Counted from the first letter of the stretch, positions 40,303 through 48,896 are shown. The stretch is 64,000 nt of DNA from DAITPV01 sp050692555 (GCA_050692555.1 JBOGVS010000013.1:1-64000); one strand, 5' to 3'. A program made the numbers and translations. Notes: generated by a model not told the origin, from the letters alone.

Positions 40303-41107
40303 CCTGGCCGCCGTTGGCCCGCCAGATCTGCCCGGTGCAGAACCTGGCGGCGTCGGAGACCAGGTACAGGATCAGATAGGCCTGATCGATGGGCTGGCCC
40401 ACCAGCCCGAGGGGGGAGCGCTTGCGCATCTGGTCGACGAAGGCGTCGTACTTCTCCTGGTTGAGGGTGCCGTCTTCCTCGTAGAGATGGCGGGTGGTGA
40501 ACCCGCTCACCGTGAACCCTGGGGCGATGGTGTTTACTCGGATCCCCTGCTTGGCGACCTCGAGGGCCAGGGTCTTGGTGAGCTGGGCCACCGCCGCCTT
40601 GGTCATGGCGTACAGGCCGTAGCTGGGGGCGGCGATGTCGATGGCCGCCGACGCCACGTTGACGATGCTGCCCGAGCCTTGGCCCTCCATGGCCCGGACC
40701 GCGGCCTGGCACCCGAACAGGGTCCCCTTGACGTTGAGGGCCACCAGCCGGTCGACGTCCGCCTCGGACACGTCCATCAGCAGGCCGTCGGCAGGGACCC
40801 CGGCGATGTTGCACATGGCATCGAGCCGGCCGAACTCGGACACCGCCCGACTGACCAGGGCGTCGATGTCCGCTTTGCTGGTGATGTCGGTCCACTGAGC
40901 CAGGGCCTTGCCCCCCGCGTCGGTGATCGAACGAACGGTCTCCGCCGCGGCGTCCTCGTCGATGTCGCCCAGGACCACGTTGGCGCCCGCCGCGCCCAGG
41001 ACCTCCCCGGTGGCCCGGCCGATCCCACTTCCGCCGCCGGTCACCACGGCGGTGCGGCCCGAGAGGTCGAACGCCGAGAGCCCGGCTCCATCGGTCTGAC
41101 GGTCCAT
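40292..41107 (-). CDS. SDR-family oxidoreductase
   Basis: This is a short-chain dehydrogenase of about 271 residues: TGGGSGIG cofactor loop, a variant NNAG region (MCNIAGVP), Ser in NVASAA, YAMTK, and C-terminal FCTGQIWRANGGQ. ATG 41107 is preferred over the ATG/GTG codons at 41119 because TATGCT (41120-41115, minus strand) stands 7 nt before it, the leaderless spacing. This choice places operator F across the start codon. It is transcribed alone. Confidence 0.87.
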   Translation of the reverse strand: MDRQTDGAGLSAFDLSGRTAVVTGGGSGIGRATGEVLGAAGANVVLGDIDEDAAAETVRSITDAGGKALAQWTDITSKADIDALVSRAVSEFGRLDAMCNIAGVPADGLLMDVSEADVDRLVALNVKGTLFGCQAAVRAMEGQGSGSIVNVASAAIDIAAPSYGLYAMTKAAVAQLTKTLALEVAKQGIRVNTIAPGFTVSGFTTRHLYEEDGTLNQEKYDAFVDQMRKRSPLGLVGQPIDQAYLILYLVSDAARFCTGQIWRANGGQVIV

Positions 41108-41120
41108 CAGATCGAGCATA
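41096..41120 (-). promoter_or_regulatory. Operator F (one mismatch) overlapping a leaderless SDR start, with -10 TATGCT
   Basis: On the plus strand the palindrome reads CTGAC-GGTCC-ATCAG (41096-41110). On the minus strand TATGCT (41120-41115) precedes it, and the SDR start codon (41107) lies inside the operator. Repressor binding would block initiation directly. Confidence 0.65.
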
Positions 41121-41151
41121 GCGGCTCGGGCCCTACCGGCGAGGCTGGGCC

Positions 41152-41181
41152 TTGACTCCGGCGCCGCTTGGTGGCTATGCT
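41152..41181 (+). promoter_or_regulatory. ribBA promoter (TTGACT-N18-TATGCT)
   Basis: TTGACT (41152-41157) and TATGCT (41176-41181) are 18 nt apart. The transcript would start near 41188, leaving about 11 nt of leader, too little for an FMN riboswitch. Confidence 0.6.
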
Positions 41182-41198
41182 TTTTGCAGAGCCGACCG

Positions 41199-42470
41199 AT
41201 GATTCAATATAGCAAACACCCTTACGAGGCCGGGCGGTGGGCCACGTCCTCGATCGAGGAGGCCGTGGAGGCCATCGGCCGCGGCGAGATCGTGATCGTG
41301 GTCGACGACCCGGGCCGAGAGAACGAAGGCGACTTCGTGATGGCGGCCGACAGGGTTACCCCGGAAGCGGTCAACTTCATGGTCACCCACGGACGGGGGA
41401 TCGTGTGCACGCCGATCACGGAAGAGCGGACCCGGGAGCTCGGGTTCCCCGCCATGGTCCCCGAGCAGGGCGACGAGGGATGCGCCTTCACCGTGTCGGT
41501 GGACCTCCGCCATCCGCCGAACACCGGGACCTCCGCGTTCGACCGGGCGGCGTGCATGGCCCGGATCGTGTCGTCCGACGCCCGCCCGGAAGACTTCCGG
41601 GCTCCCGGGCACGTGTTCCCCTTGCGGGCTCGGTCCGGAGGCGTGCTGGAGCGGCCGGGGCACACCGAGGCCGCCGTGGACCTGGCCCGCCTGGCGGGCC
41701 TGGCTCCGGCCGGGGTGATCTGCGAGATCCTCAACGACGACGGGTCCATGGCCCGGATGGACGACCTCCTGCGGCTCGCCGAGATCCACGGGCTGCACCT
41801 GGTGACCATCGCCGACTTGATCGCCTACCGCCTTCGCCGCGAGACCCTGGTGAACCGGGTGGCCGAGGCCCGCATCCCCACCGCGTTCGGCGACTTCACC
41901 GCGGTGGCGTACCGATCGGAGATCGACGGTCTCGACCACGTGGCTCTGGTGCTGGGGGAGCCGCGGGGCGGGGAAGACGTCCTGGTCCGGATGCACTCGG
42001 AGTGCCTCACCGGTGACGTGTTCGGGAGCCTGCGCTGTGACTGCTCCGCACAGCTCCGGGAGGCCACTCGAGCCATCGCCCGGGAAGGTCGCGGGGTGAT
42101 CGTGTACCTGCGAGGCCACGAGGGTCGGGGCATCGGGATCGTGGAGAAGCTCCGAGCCTATGAGCTCCAGGATCAGGGAGTGGACACCGTGGAGGCCAAC
42201 ATCCGCCTGGGGTTCTCCCCGGACACCCGTACCTACGACACCGGGGCCCAGATCATCCGGGACCTGGGTGTCGCGTCCGTCCGGCTGCTCACCAACAACC
42301 CGGCGAAGAGCGCGGCCCTCGAGGAGCACGGGATCACCGTGGTCGACCGCATCCCGTTGGAGACCGCTCCCACCGAGGACAACCTGCGGTACCTGGAGAC
42401 CAAGCGAGACCGGCTCGGCCATGACCTGACCCTGGACCGAGCGATCCTCGAGATGGTCGACCCGGCGTAA
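41199..42470 (+). CDS. ribBA: Bifunctional 3,4-dihydroxy-2-butanone-4-phosphate synthase / GTP cyclohydrolase II
   Basis: This is a protein of about 423 residues. The RibB half (about 15-215) has DDPGRENEGDFVMAAD and the HTEAAVDLARLAGL segment. The RibA half has the Zn-binding RMHSECLTGDVFGSLRCDCSAQL and RGHEGRGIGI, and also LLTNNPAKSAALEEHGI. Both halves are complete. It supplies the two precursors of riboflavin. ATG 41199 is chosen over TTG 41184 on the promoter spacing. The next gene is an FMN reductase, and the window is rich in flavoenzymes, so flavin demand is high. Confidence 0.95.
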   Translation: MIQYSKHPYEAGRWATSSIEEAVEAIGRGEIVIVVDDPGRENEGDFVMAADRVTPEAVNFMVTHGRGIVCTPITEERTRELGFPAMVPEQGDEGCAFTVSVDLRHPPNTGTSAFDRAACMARIVSSDARPEDFRAPGHVFPLRARSGGVLERPGHTEAAVDLARLAGLAPAGVICEILNDDGSMARMDDLLRLAEIHGLHLVTIADLIAYRLRRETLVNRVAEARIPTAFGDFTAVAYRSEIDGLDHVALVLGEPRGGEDVLVRMHSECLTGDVFGSLRCDCSAQLREATRAIAREGRGVIVYLRGHEGRGIGIVEKLRAYELQDQGVDTVEANIRLGFSPDTRTYDTGAQIIRDLGVASVRLLTNNPAKSAALEEHGITVVDRIPLETAPTEDNLRYLETKRDRLGHDLTLDRAILEMVDPA

Positions 42471-42479
42471 GGAGTGGAG

Positions 42480-43073
42480 ATGACGATCGACGGCACCGCA
42501 CGCATCGTGGGGATCGGCGGCACCACCCGGCCGGGATCCTCCACCGAGAAGGCCCTTCAGTACGCGCTGAGCGTGTGCCGGGAAGAGGGCGCCGCCGTCA
42601 CCTGCTTCACGGCCCGGGAGCTGGCCACCCTGCCGCACTACGCACCGGAGGATCCCGATCGGTCGGAGACGGCTCTTCGCCTGCTGGATGAGTTCCGCCG
42701 GGCCGATGGGATCATCATCGCCTCGCCCGGCTACCACGGGGGAATCTCCGGCCTTCTGAAGAACGCCCTCGACTACACCGAGGACCTCCGCGACGACCCC
42801 CGGCCGTACTTCTCCGGCGTGCCGGTCGGATGCATCGCCACCGGCATGGGATGGCAGGGCGTCGTGTCCACGGTCCAGGCCCTCCGGGACGTCGTCCACG
42901 CGCTGCGCGGGTGGCCCACTCCGATGGGGGCCGCGCTCAACACCGCGGGGAAGTGCTTCGGGGAGAACGGCGAGCCCCTGGAGGAGAAGGTCCGGTTCCA
43001 GCTCGCCACCGTGGCCAACGAGGTGTTGTCCTTCACAGCCTGGCGGGGAGCCGGCCTCCCGGCCACGAGCTGA
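42480..43073 (+). CDS. NAD(P)H-dependent FMN reductase
   Basis: This is a flavodoxin-like protein of about 197 residues. The phosphate-binding loop GIGGTTRPGSSTEKAL and the SPGYHGGISGLLKNALDYTEDL segment are typical of the NADPH-dependent FMN/azo/chromate reductase family. ATG 42480 is chosen because AAGGAG at 42469-42474 is 5 nt upstream of it; GTG 42474 would overlap that site. It follows ribBA directly and could provide reduced flavin to LLM monooxygenases. Confidence 0.9.
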   Translation: MTIDGTARIVGIGGTTRPGSSTEKALQYALSVCREEGAAVTCFTARELATLPHYAPEDPDRSETALRLLDEFRRADGIIIASPGYHGGISGLLKNALDYTEDLRDDPRPYFSGVPVGCIATGMGWQGVVSTVQALRDVVHALRGWPTPMGAALNTAGKCFGENGEPLEEKVRFQLATVANEVLSFTAWRGAGLPATS

Positions 43074-43145
43074 ACCGCAGCCCAGGAATAACTTGGGCTC
43101 GGAGGTGGCCCAGAACTCGTGCCCGATACAGAGGAGTCATCTCCG

Positions 43146-43847
43146 ATGGAACTGATGGTCAAGGGAGAAACTCTCGGGATCGAGAGGGCGAAGGAGCGCA
43201 TCAAGAAGTACGCCTTCAGAACAGAACCCCTTCACTTCAAAGCGCCAAAGGGACCTGCGTATGGACTGGAACCTGAACTGCCGGACAGGCCGCAGCGCGC
43301 CTACCGAACGTTTGATTGTGTCCCAGCCGATCCCGGCCGTGATCTTACTCCGCATGATGTCTTCCTGATTTCCGGCATCAACGGTGAGCTCAATCAGAGA
43401 CGCGTCGCTTCCGCGCTTGCGGTGTTACCTGCTGTCAACAACGCGCTTCGGAAGATCAACGAAGAGACGAAATTCTGGAGATTGAGTCGGACTGAGATTG
43501 CCCCCGAAGGAGAGCCGGTGCGAGGAACAGATGCCTGGTGGATGCACCGCGCGTGGTGGCTTCTTATGGGGGCTCCAGACATCGAGGTGACGATCACGCA
43601 CAAGATCCTTCATCACAAGCGTCCCGATGTCTTCCCTCTAATCGACAGGAGCACGCTGGCTGGGTTGGGACCAGGCCGGGCGTGGTTGCGAATCCACGAT
43701 GATCTTGCTGCGACCCCGGGGGCCTGGGCTGACCTTGAGGACTGGTTCGAGAAGCTTGCAGCGCTTTCGGAAGGTGTGTCCCTCACGCGGCTTCGGCTCC
43801 ACGACATTCTCCTTTGGGAAAGAGAGAGCCCAGACGGTTCGGCGTGA
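43146..43847 (+). CDS. DUF6308-like protein of unknown function
   Basis: This is a protein of 233 residues from ATG 43146 (GTG 43119 is also in frame), with no signal or membrane segment. HKILHHKRPDVFPLIDRSTL and AWLRIHDDLAATPGAWADLEDWFEKL resemble DUF6308-type actinobacterial proteins with an HhH/glycosylase-like central motif; I am not certain of the family. Codon use is less GC-biased than in the neighbouring ribBA. It is convergent with an AAA ATPase gene of similar composition, so the two may form one acquired unit. Confidence 0.65.
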   Translation: MELMVKGETLGIERAKERIKKYAFRTEPLHFKAPKGPAYGLEPELPDRPQRAYRTFDCVPADPGRDLTPHDVFLISGINGELNQRRVASALAVLPAVNNALRKINEETKFWRLSRTEIAPEGEPVRGTDAWWMHRAWWLLMGAPDIEVTITHKILHHKRPDVFPLIDRSTLAGLGPGRAWLRIHDDLAATPGAWADLEDWFEKLAALSEGVSLTRLRLHDILLWERESPDGSA

Positions 43848-43860
43848 CGCAGGCTCTGGC

Positions 43861-44916
43861 TTAGAAACCGACGGCTCTGGCTTTCTCGATCGTTCGTCCG
43901 CTCAAGGCTGCATGAACATTGGCGATGGTGGCGGCAGCCCCGGTGAGAGAGTCTGGGACAGGTGTTTTGCGAGAAGCGAACCAGGCCTCGACTTCATTGG
44001 CGGCGAGTTCAAGGAACTCCACCTGCGCCGCGCATCGGCCAGGTCTGGACACGGCAGGGTGGATCCGCTCGATCGGCTCGTTTGTGGTTACTAGCATCAG
44101 GAGGCGAAGCCCTTGACCCAAGAACCCATCCATGAGGTTGAGTACTCGAGATAGCCCCTGGCCCATCTGCATCCGGGCGTCAGGCGCCAGGATCTCTCCC
44201 ATATCTTCGAGTACCAAGACCGTCCACCGATCCTTCCCGCTCTTCCTTGCTTCGGGAGCGTCGAGGACGACCTCGAATAGGTATCCGGGCTCACGTCCAA
44301 ATAGGACCTCAGGGTCGGTGATGTAGTGGAAGTCGGCCCAGTCGCGCCATTCCCAAGCGAGAGCTCGAATCGCGAATGTCTTGCCGGTGCCTGGCGGCCC
44401 GTGCCAAAGGATCAACTGGCCCCCTTCGCCTGGAGCCTCGCCCTCCATGAGGGGATTCAGCTTCTGACGCGTTGGAGCCGAATAGTTATCGGCGATCTCC
44501 TCCCAACTTGGGACTTCGATCTCCCTGGTTCGATTGAGCCCGCGCTCGTTGAAGTGCCAAACGGACAGCGGAATCAGGCGCTGGGCTTCGTCGAAAATTC
44601 GCTCAGGTATCAACACCTGAAGTCCCTTGATGGCCTCCTGTACATCCGTCCGATCGGGGCCGGCCACCAGGCACTGAACTCCTCCAGCGACCAGGCTGAA
44701 GTGAACGAGGCATCCGCCGAACCGACCAACGATTTCATCTCCCGCCCACAAGCTTCGGAAAATGACCTCGTCAGCGGCATCAACAAGGACGCTTAGGTCT
44801 TCAGTGGCTGTGACCCACTGACTATGTTCGACGTCCGGGTACGACTCTTCCAAGGTCAGGTGGAGCCAGGTGAACAGGCCGATGTGTCCCGGACGCCCCT
44901 CGGCCCACACCTGCAC
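43861..44916 (-). CDS. AAA ATPase with N-terminal DUF5925-like domain
   Basis: This is a protein of about 351 residues. The N-terminal domain (about 1-170) is of unknown function. An AAA module follows with Walker A GPPGTGKT, Walker B VLVLEDMGE, sensor 1 LLMLVTTNE and the arginine-finger region IHPAVSRPGR. DUF5925 ATPases of Actinobacteria look like this. The start is unclear: GTG 44916 or GTG 44910 are reasonable, and the frame stays open to 45024. It resembles remodelling ATPases; no partner is obvious. AT-richer than the surroundings. Confidence 0.78.
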   Translation of the reverse strand: MQVWAEGRPGHIGLFTWLHLTLEESYPDVEHSQWVTATEDLSVLVDAADEVIFRSLWAGDEIVGRFGGCLVHFSLVAGGVQCLVAGPDRTDVQEAIKGLQVLIPERIFDEAQRLIPLSVWHFNERGLNRTREIEVPSWEEIADNYSAPTRQKLNPLMEGEAPGEGGQLILWHGPPGTGKTFAIRALAWEWRDWADFHYITDPEVLFGREPGYLFEVVLDAPEARKSGKDRWTVLVLEDMGEILAPDARMQMGQGLSRVLNLMDGFLGQGLRLLMLVTTNEPIERIHPAVSRPGRCAAQVEFLELAANEVEAWFASRKTPVPDSLTGAAATIANVHAALSGRTIEKARAVGF

Positions 44917-45051
44917 CGGGGGGTGCGCCAATCGTTCTCCTCTCCGGCCTGCACCGTACCAGCCCCCTCTGACACAATCGGACGACGGTCCGCAGGACGA
45001 CATCCGGGTGGGGCTTCCGGGCACCGGCTGGCGACTCCGCGTCGCCGACTC

Positions 45052-45501
45052 CTAGCCCTGGCGCGGGGGCCGCTGCTGGAGGATCTCCTTGAATCGCCGG
45101 TGGGTCTCCTCGGCCTGTTTCCTGAGCGAGCGACCGATCACCGGCTGCATGATCTTCAACGGCCCGGAGATCGACATGGTGACGACTTCTCTCACCAGCG
45201 TCCCGGTTCCGGACGACTCGAAGGTCTGCGCCGCCTTGACGCGGATAGGCCCCGAGTCACTGACGATGGTGAGCCTGCGATCCGGCTCGTATTCCACAAC
45301 CTCGATGGGAGCCTCGATCCGGCGCCGTCCCATCCGGCGAACGTTGCGCCAGGTGGCCCCCACCCCGACCGGTCCGGAGGACGTTTGCTCGATCTCCTCG
45401 ACCCACGGGTCGTGTCTGGGGACGTTGTCGAGGTCCGCCAGATAGGCGAAGACTTCCCCGATCGGTCGATCGACGAACGTCTCGACCTCCTGCCGGATCA
45501 T
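45052..45501 (-). CDS. SRPBCC-family (polyketide cyclase/START-like) protein
   Basis: This 149-residue protein begins IRQEVETFVDRPIGEVFAYLADLDNVPRHDPWVEEIEQTSSGPVGVGATW and ends MQPVIGRSLRKQAEETHRRFKEILQ, the SRPBCC hydrophobic-pocket fold. It may bind a lipid or sterol. ATG 45501 is the natural start for the fold. It is transcribed divergently from the dehydrogenase-racemase-hydratase operon, and the 25-bp palindrome (operator B) lies between the two starts. Confidence 0.85.
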   Translation of the reverse strand: MIRQEVETFVDRPIGEVFAYLADLDNVPRHDPWVEEIEQTSSGPVGVGATWRNVRRMGRRRIEAPIEVVEYEPDRRLTIVSDSGPIRVKAAQTFESSGTGTLVREVVTMSISGPLKIMQPVIGRSLRKQAEETHRRFKEILQQRPPRQG

Positions 45502-45532
45502 CGCGGCTGCATTGTGGCCTACCGAGGCCTGG

Positions 45533-45559
45533 TAGATATCTGACGGTCCGTCAGATATC
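45533..45559. promoter_or_regulatory. Operator B: perfect 25-bp palindrome around CTGAC-GGTCC-GTCAG
   Basis: Twelve-base arms GATATCTGACGG (45535-45546) and CCGTCAGATATC (45548-45559) flank a single central T. The palindrome lies in the 70-nt space between the SRPBCC gene (start 45501) and the acyl-CoA dehydrogenase (start 45572). A TAGATA (45533-45538) fits a -10 box abutting the operator. It is the best copy of the motif and a natural reference site. Confidence 0.8.
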
Positions 45560-45571
45560 CTTCTGACCAGC

Positions 45572-46750
45572 ATGAACTTCGGATGGTCCGAGGAAGAGAA
45601 GGCCTTCCAGCAGGAGGTCCGGGACTTCATCCGGGAGCACTCGTCTCCCGAGGTCACCGACCCTCGCCGGGACGGGATGGCCCAGCTGGTGGACAGTCCC
45701 GAGCGGCGGGCCTTCATGAAGGCCATGGCCGATCGGGGCTGGATCGGTCTGTCGTGGCCCAAGGAGTACGGGGGAGGGGGAGCTCCCGGGGTCTACGAGT
45801 ACCTCCTGAACGAGGAGCTGGCCGCCGCCGGCGCCCCGCTCATCGGCAAGGGTGTGGGGATCATCGGCAAGACCATCATCCGGCACGGCAGCGAGAAGAT
45901 GAAGCAGGAGTTCCTGCCGAAGATCCGGGCCGCCGAGATCGAGTTCGCCATCGGCTACACCGAGCCGAACGCCGGCTCCGACCTGGCGTCCCTGTCGATG
46001 CGAGCCACCCGCGACGGCGACGGATGGCGGCTGAAGGGCCAGAAGCGGTTCACCACCTCGGCGCACTTCGCCGACTGGTACTGGGTGGCGGCCCGCACCG
46101 ACCCCGAGGCGCCCAAGCACAAGGGCGTGACGCTGTTCCTGATCGCCATGGACGCCGAGGGGATCTCAGTGGTCCCCATGGACACCATCGGAGACGAACG
46201 CACCAACGAGGTGTTCCTGGACGACGTGTGGGTCAGCGACGACTACGTGGTCGGTGAGGTCAACAAGGGCTGGTACTACATCTCCGAGGCCCTGGACTTC
46301 GAGCGGTTCACGCTGTTCACGATCTCGGCGTACGTCAAGCGGTACCAGGCCCTCCGCGACTACGTCCGCACCGCGACCAAGGACGGCCAGCCCCTGAAGG
46401 ACGATCCTCACGTCCGGCGAACCATGGCCTGGCTGGCCACGTGGATCGAGGTGGCCAAGATGCACACCGCCCGGGTGATCGCCAAGGCGGCCGCCGGCGG
46501 CGTGCCCAACATCGAGGCGGCCATGTTCAAGCTGTGGACCACGGTCACCGGCCAGAAGGTCAACGACGAGTTCCTGTCGATGGTCGGCCCGGCCGGAGCG
46601 CTGCGCCGGGGGACCGAGCACGCGCCGCTCGACGGGCGGTTCGAGTTCTCCTACCGCTACAGCGTGGTGGACACCGTGGGCGCGGGAACCTCCGAGGTCC
46701 AGCGGAACATCGTGGCCCGCAGGGGCCTGGGGCTCCCGGTCGAGGCCTGA
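45572..46750 (+). CDS. Acyl-CoA dehydrogenase, first subunit of a probable heteromeric pair (FadE)
   Basis: This is a 392-residue protein: SWPKEYGGGGAPGVYEYLLNEELAAAG, then YTEPNAGSDLASLSMRATRDGDGWRLKGQKRFTT, C-terminal VGAGTSEVQRNIVARRGLGLP. The residue before GTSEVQ is Ala, so this chain lacks the usual C-terminal catalytic Glu, as in subunits of alpha2beta2 steroid dehydrogenases (ChsE type). The second dehydrogenase of the operon (48897) is its likely partner. It is first in the operon under operator B. Confidence 0.9.
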   Translation: MNFGWSEEEKAFQQEVRDFIREHSSPEVTDPRRDGMAQLVDSPERRAFMKAMADRGWIGLSWPKEYGGGGAPGVYEYLLNEELAAAGAPLIGKGVGIIGKTIIRHGSEKMKQEFLPKIRAAEIEFAIGYTEPNAGSDLASLSMRATRDGDGWRLKGQKRFTTSAHFADWYWVAARTDPEAPKHKGVTLFLIAMDAEGISVVPMDTIGDERTNEVFLDDVWVSDDYVVGEVNKGWYYISEALDFERFTLFTISAYVKRYQALRDYVRTATKDGQPLKDDPHVRRTMAWLATWIEVAKMHTARVIAKAAAGGVPNIEAAMFKLWTTVTGQKVNDEFLSMVGPAGALRRGTEHAPLDGRFEFSYRYSVVDTVGAGTSEVQRNIVARRGLGLPVEA

Positions 46751-46754
46751 GCGA

Positions 46755-47900
46755 GTGGCAGACCAGCCGATCTCGGGGTTCTCCGTCCTCGACCTCTCCA
46801 CGGTGGGGCCCGGGAGCCGGTGCACGGCGCTGCTTGCAGACCTCGGCGCCGACGTGATCAAGGTGGGTGCCCCCAAGGGCCGGATCAACCCGCCGTTCTT
46901 CTCGTACGGTGCAGGACGTGGGACCCGACGGATCCGGATCGACCTCCGGGCTCCCGAGGGGCGCGACGCGTTCCTCCGCCTGGCCATGGGGACTGATGTG
47001 GTCGTCGAGGGCTACCGGCCCGGCGTGGCCGACCGGCTCGGCGTGGGATACACCGACGTCCGGAAGGTCAACGAGAGCGTGGTGTACTGCGCGATCACCG
47101 GGTACGGACAGGAGGGGCCCTACGCCGGATGGGCCGGCCACGACCTCAACTATCTGGGGGTCGGTGGGTTCCTGGGAACCCAGGGCATCCGGGACGATGG
47201 GGGACCGGCGATCCCCGGCGCCACGGTGGCCGACAGCGCCGGCGGAGGGATGCTCGCCGCCATCGCCATCCTGGCGGCGCTGGTGCGCCGGGCGAGCACC
47301 GGTGAGGGGAGGTTCCTCGACGTGTCCACCACCGAGGGTGTCCTGTCGCTGATGACCCTGCCCATCGACGAGTACCTGGCCACCGGCAAGGAGACCGGCC
47401 CCGGCTCCAGCCTGCTCACCGGCGGGTACGCCTGCTACGACGTGTACCGGACACGGGACGGCAAGTGGCTCTCGGTGGCCGCCATCGAGCCGGCGTTCTT
47501 CGCCAACCTGTGCCGCGCCCTGGACAGCGAGGAGTGGATCCCTCATCAGATGGACCCCGACCGCCAGGAAGAGATCAGGGAGGCGTTCCGGGCCGCGTTC
47601 GCTGGCCGGGACCGCGATGAATGGGTGGCCGAGCTGGGGCCGGCGGACACTTGCGTCGCCCCGGTGCTCACCATCGCCGAGGTGGCCGAGCACCGGCACT
47701 TCGCCGCTCGAGGCGTGTTCGCCGAAGCCGAGCACCCCGAGCAGGGACGGTTCCGGCAGCTGGCTCCGGTGGTGGCCGGCGTCGAGCGACGGACGGAGTA
47801 CCAGGCGGGACCCACGGGGACGATCGACCAGATCTTGGGGGAAGCCGGGATGACCCCGGACGAGGTCGAGAACCTCAAGAGCAAGGGCGTGGTGGCCTGA
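46755..47900 (+). CDS. CaiB/BaiF-family protein, alpha-methylacyl-CoA racemase-like
   Basis: This 381-residue class III CoA-transferase-fold protein begins ISGFSVLDLSTVGPGSRCTALLADLGADVIKV. The pair His129 (AGHDLNYL) and Asp160 (ATVADSAGGG) matches the His/Asp acid-base pair of alpha-methylacyl-CoA racemases such as mycobacterial MCR, not merely the single Asp of CoA-transferases. A racemase is needed to invert (25R)-methyl-branched sterol side-chain CoAs before beta-oxidation. With dehydrogenases and hydratases in the same operon this fits well; CoA transfer remains possible. Confidence 0.85.
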   Translation: MADQPISGFSVLDLSTVGPGSRCTALLADLGADVIKVGAPKGRINPPFFSYGAGRGTRRIRIDLRAPEGRDAFLRLAMGTDVVVEGYRPGVADRLGVGYTDVRKVNESVVYCAITGYGQEGPYAGWAGHDLNYLGVGGFLGTQGIRDDGGPAIPGATVADSAGGGMLAAIAILAALVRRASTGEGRFLDVSTTEGVLSLMTLPIDEYLATGKETGPGSSLLTGGYACYDVYRTRDGKWLSVAAIEPAFFANLCRALDSEEWIPHQMDPDRQEEIREAFRAAFAGRDRDEWVAELGPADTCVAPVLTIAEVAEHRHFAARGVFAEAEHPEQGRFRQLAPVVAGVERRTEYQAGPTGTIDQILGEAGMTPDEVENLKSKGVVA

Positions 47901-48406
47901 TGCCGCTGGCCGAAGCCGACGTGGAGTCCTGGGTCGGCAGGACGCTCGACGCCGGGCCCGGCGACGTGGTGGTCGATCGCGGCCACGTCCAGCATTGGTG
48001 TGAGGCCGTGGAGAACGCCAACCCGCTGTTCTGGGACGACCGCGTGGCCGACGAGCTGACCGATGGCCCCATCGCCCCACCCACCATGCTGTCGGTGTGG
48101 ATGCGGCCGCTGACGTGGAAGCCTGGGTCGGACGACACGATCCGGCCCATGGAGCTCCACTTCCAGCTGAAGGAGGCCTTCGACCTCCCCGAGGGGATCG
48201 TGGCGGGGAACGAGATCGAGTTTCACACGCCGGTTCGGCCGGGCGACCGGATCAGCACCAGGCAGTCGGTTCGGGAGATCGGCGAGGTCAAGGAGAACCG
48301 CCTGGGGACCGGACGGAACTGGACGATCGACGTGACCTACACGAACCAGCGCGGCGAAGTGGTGGGGATCGAGTCGTACACGATGTTCTCGTACCGGCGG
48401 GGCTGA
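47900..48406 (+). CDS. MaoC-like hot-dog protein (FAS1-type dehydratase N-terminal half)
   Basis: This is a 168-residue protein: VVVDRGHVQHWCEAVENANPLFWDD, then DGPIAPPTMLSVWMRPL, the MaoC_dehydrat_N pattern. It lacks a full catalytic motif, and the next gene supplies the second hot-dog. The ATG 47900 overlaps the racemase stop (TGATG). The two hot-dog proteins probably form a heterodimeric enoyl-CoA hydratase for the product of the dehydrogenase. Confidence 0.87.
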   Translation: MPLAEADVESWVGRTLDAGPGDVVVDRGHVQHWCEAVENANPLFWDDRVADELTDGPIAPPTMLSVWMRPLTWKPGSDDTIRPMELHFQLKEAFDLPEGIVAGNEIEFHTPVRPGDRISTRQSVREIGEVKENRLGTGRNWTIDVTYTNQRGEVVGIESYTMFSYRRG

Positions 48407-48407
48407 G

Positions 48408-48890
48408 ATGGCGGACGCGAACGTGCTGACGACGGCGGGCATCGAACCCGGCCTTCGCCTTCCCACTCTGGAAGTGCCGATCACCGCTCGGACCGTGATC
48501 ATCGGGGCCTCAGCAAGCAGGGACTGGCAGCCCCAGCACCATGAGCACGCCTGGGCGGTGGAGCGGGCCGGCACCCGGGACATCTTCCTGAACACTCCCA
48601 CCCAGGCCGGGTGGATCGAGAAGTACCTGACCGACTGGACCGGGCCACGAGGTCGCCTGGGGCGGCTCGGGTTCCGGATGCGCCGGTCCGTCTACCCGGG
48701 GGAGACGCTGGTGTTCAACGGCGTCGTCCGCGACGTCTCCGTGGACGATGCCGGTTGCAGCTGGGCCGACGTCGATGTGGAGCTCACCGTGGACGGCGAG
48801 CTGGCCACCGAGTGCGCTGCGAGGATCGCCCTTCCCAAGGAAGCGGAGGACAACCCATGGACCAGGGACCCATCGAGTTGGAAGCCGTGA
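48408..48890 (+). CDS. MaoC-like hot-dog protein, second half of the hydratase
   Basis: This 160-residue protein has IGASASRDWQPQHHEHAWAVERAGTRDIFLNTPTQAGWIEKYLTDWTGP, a divergent MaoC motif in which Asp and His of the hydratase site (RDWQPQHH) are kept. It follows the first half by 1 nt. This arrangement of two single-domain hot-dog proteins parallels the pair at 14595-15475, so the window encodes two such heteromeric hydratases. Confidence 0.85.
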   Translation: MADANVLTTAGIEPGLRLPTLEVPITARTVIIGASASRDWQPQHHEHAWAVERAGTRDIFLNTPTQAGWIEKYLTDWTGPRGRLGRLGFRMRRSVYPGETLVFNGVVRDVSVDDAGCSWADVDVELTVDGELATECAARIALPKEAEDNPWTRDPSSWKP

Positions 48891-48896
48891 GCTGAC

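Noticed and set aside
40291..40303. GTCAGACGATGAC at the IclR/SDR junction as a half-operator.
   Set aside because: It lies in overlapping 3' ends of convergent genes and the arms do not form the CTGAC-N5-GTCAG pattern.
41120..41198. FMN riboswitch before ribBA.
   Set aside because: The gap to the neighbouring gene is under 100 nt and a promoter sits only about 20 nt before the start.
43852..43883. Eleven-base direct repeat GGCTCTGGCTT, copies 21 bp apart.
   Set aside because: It lies at the ends of two convergent genes and has no flanking mobile gene; too short to call an insertion footprint.
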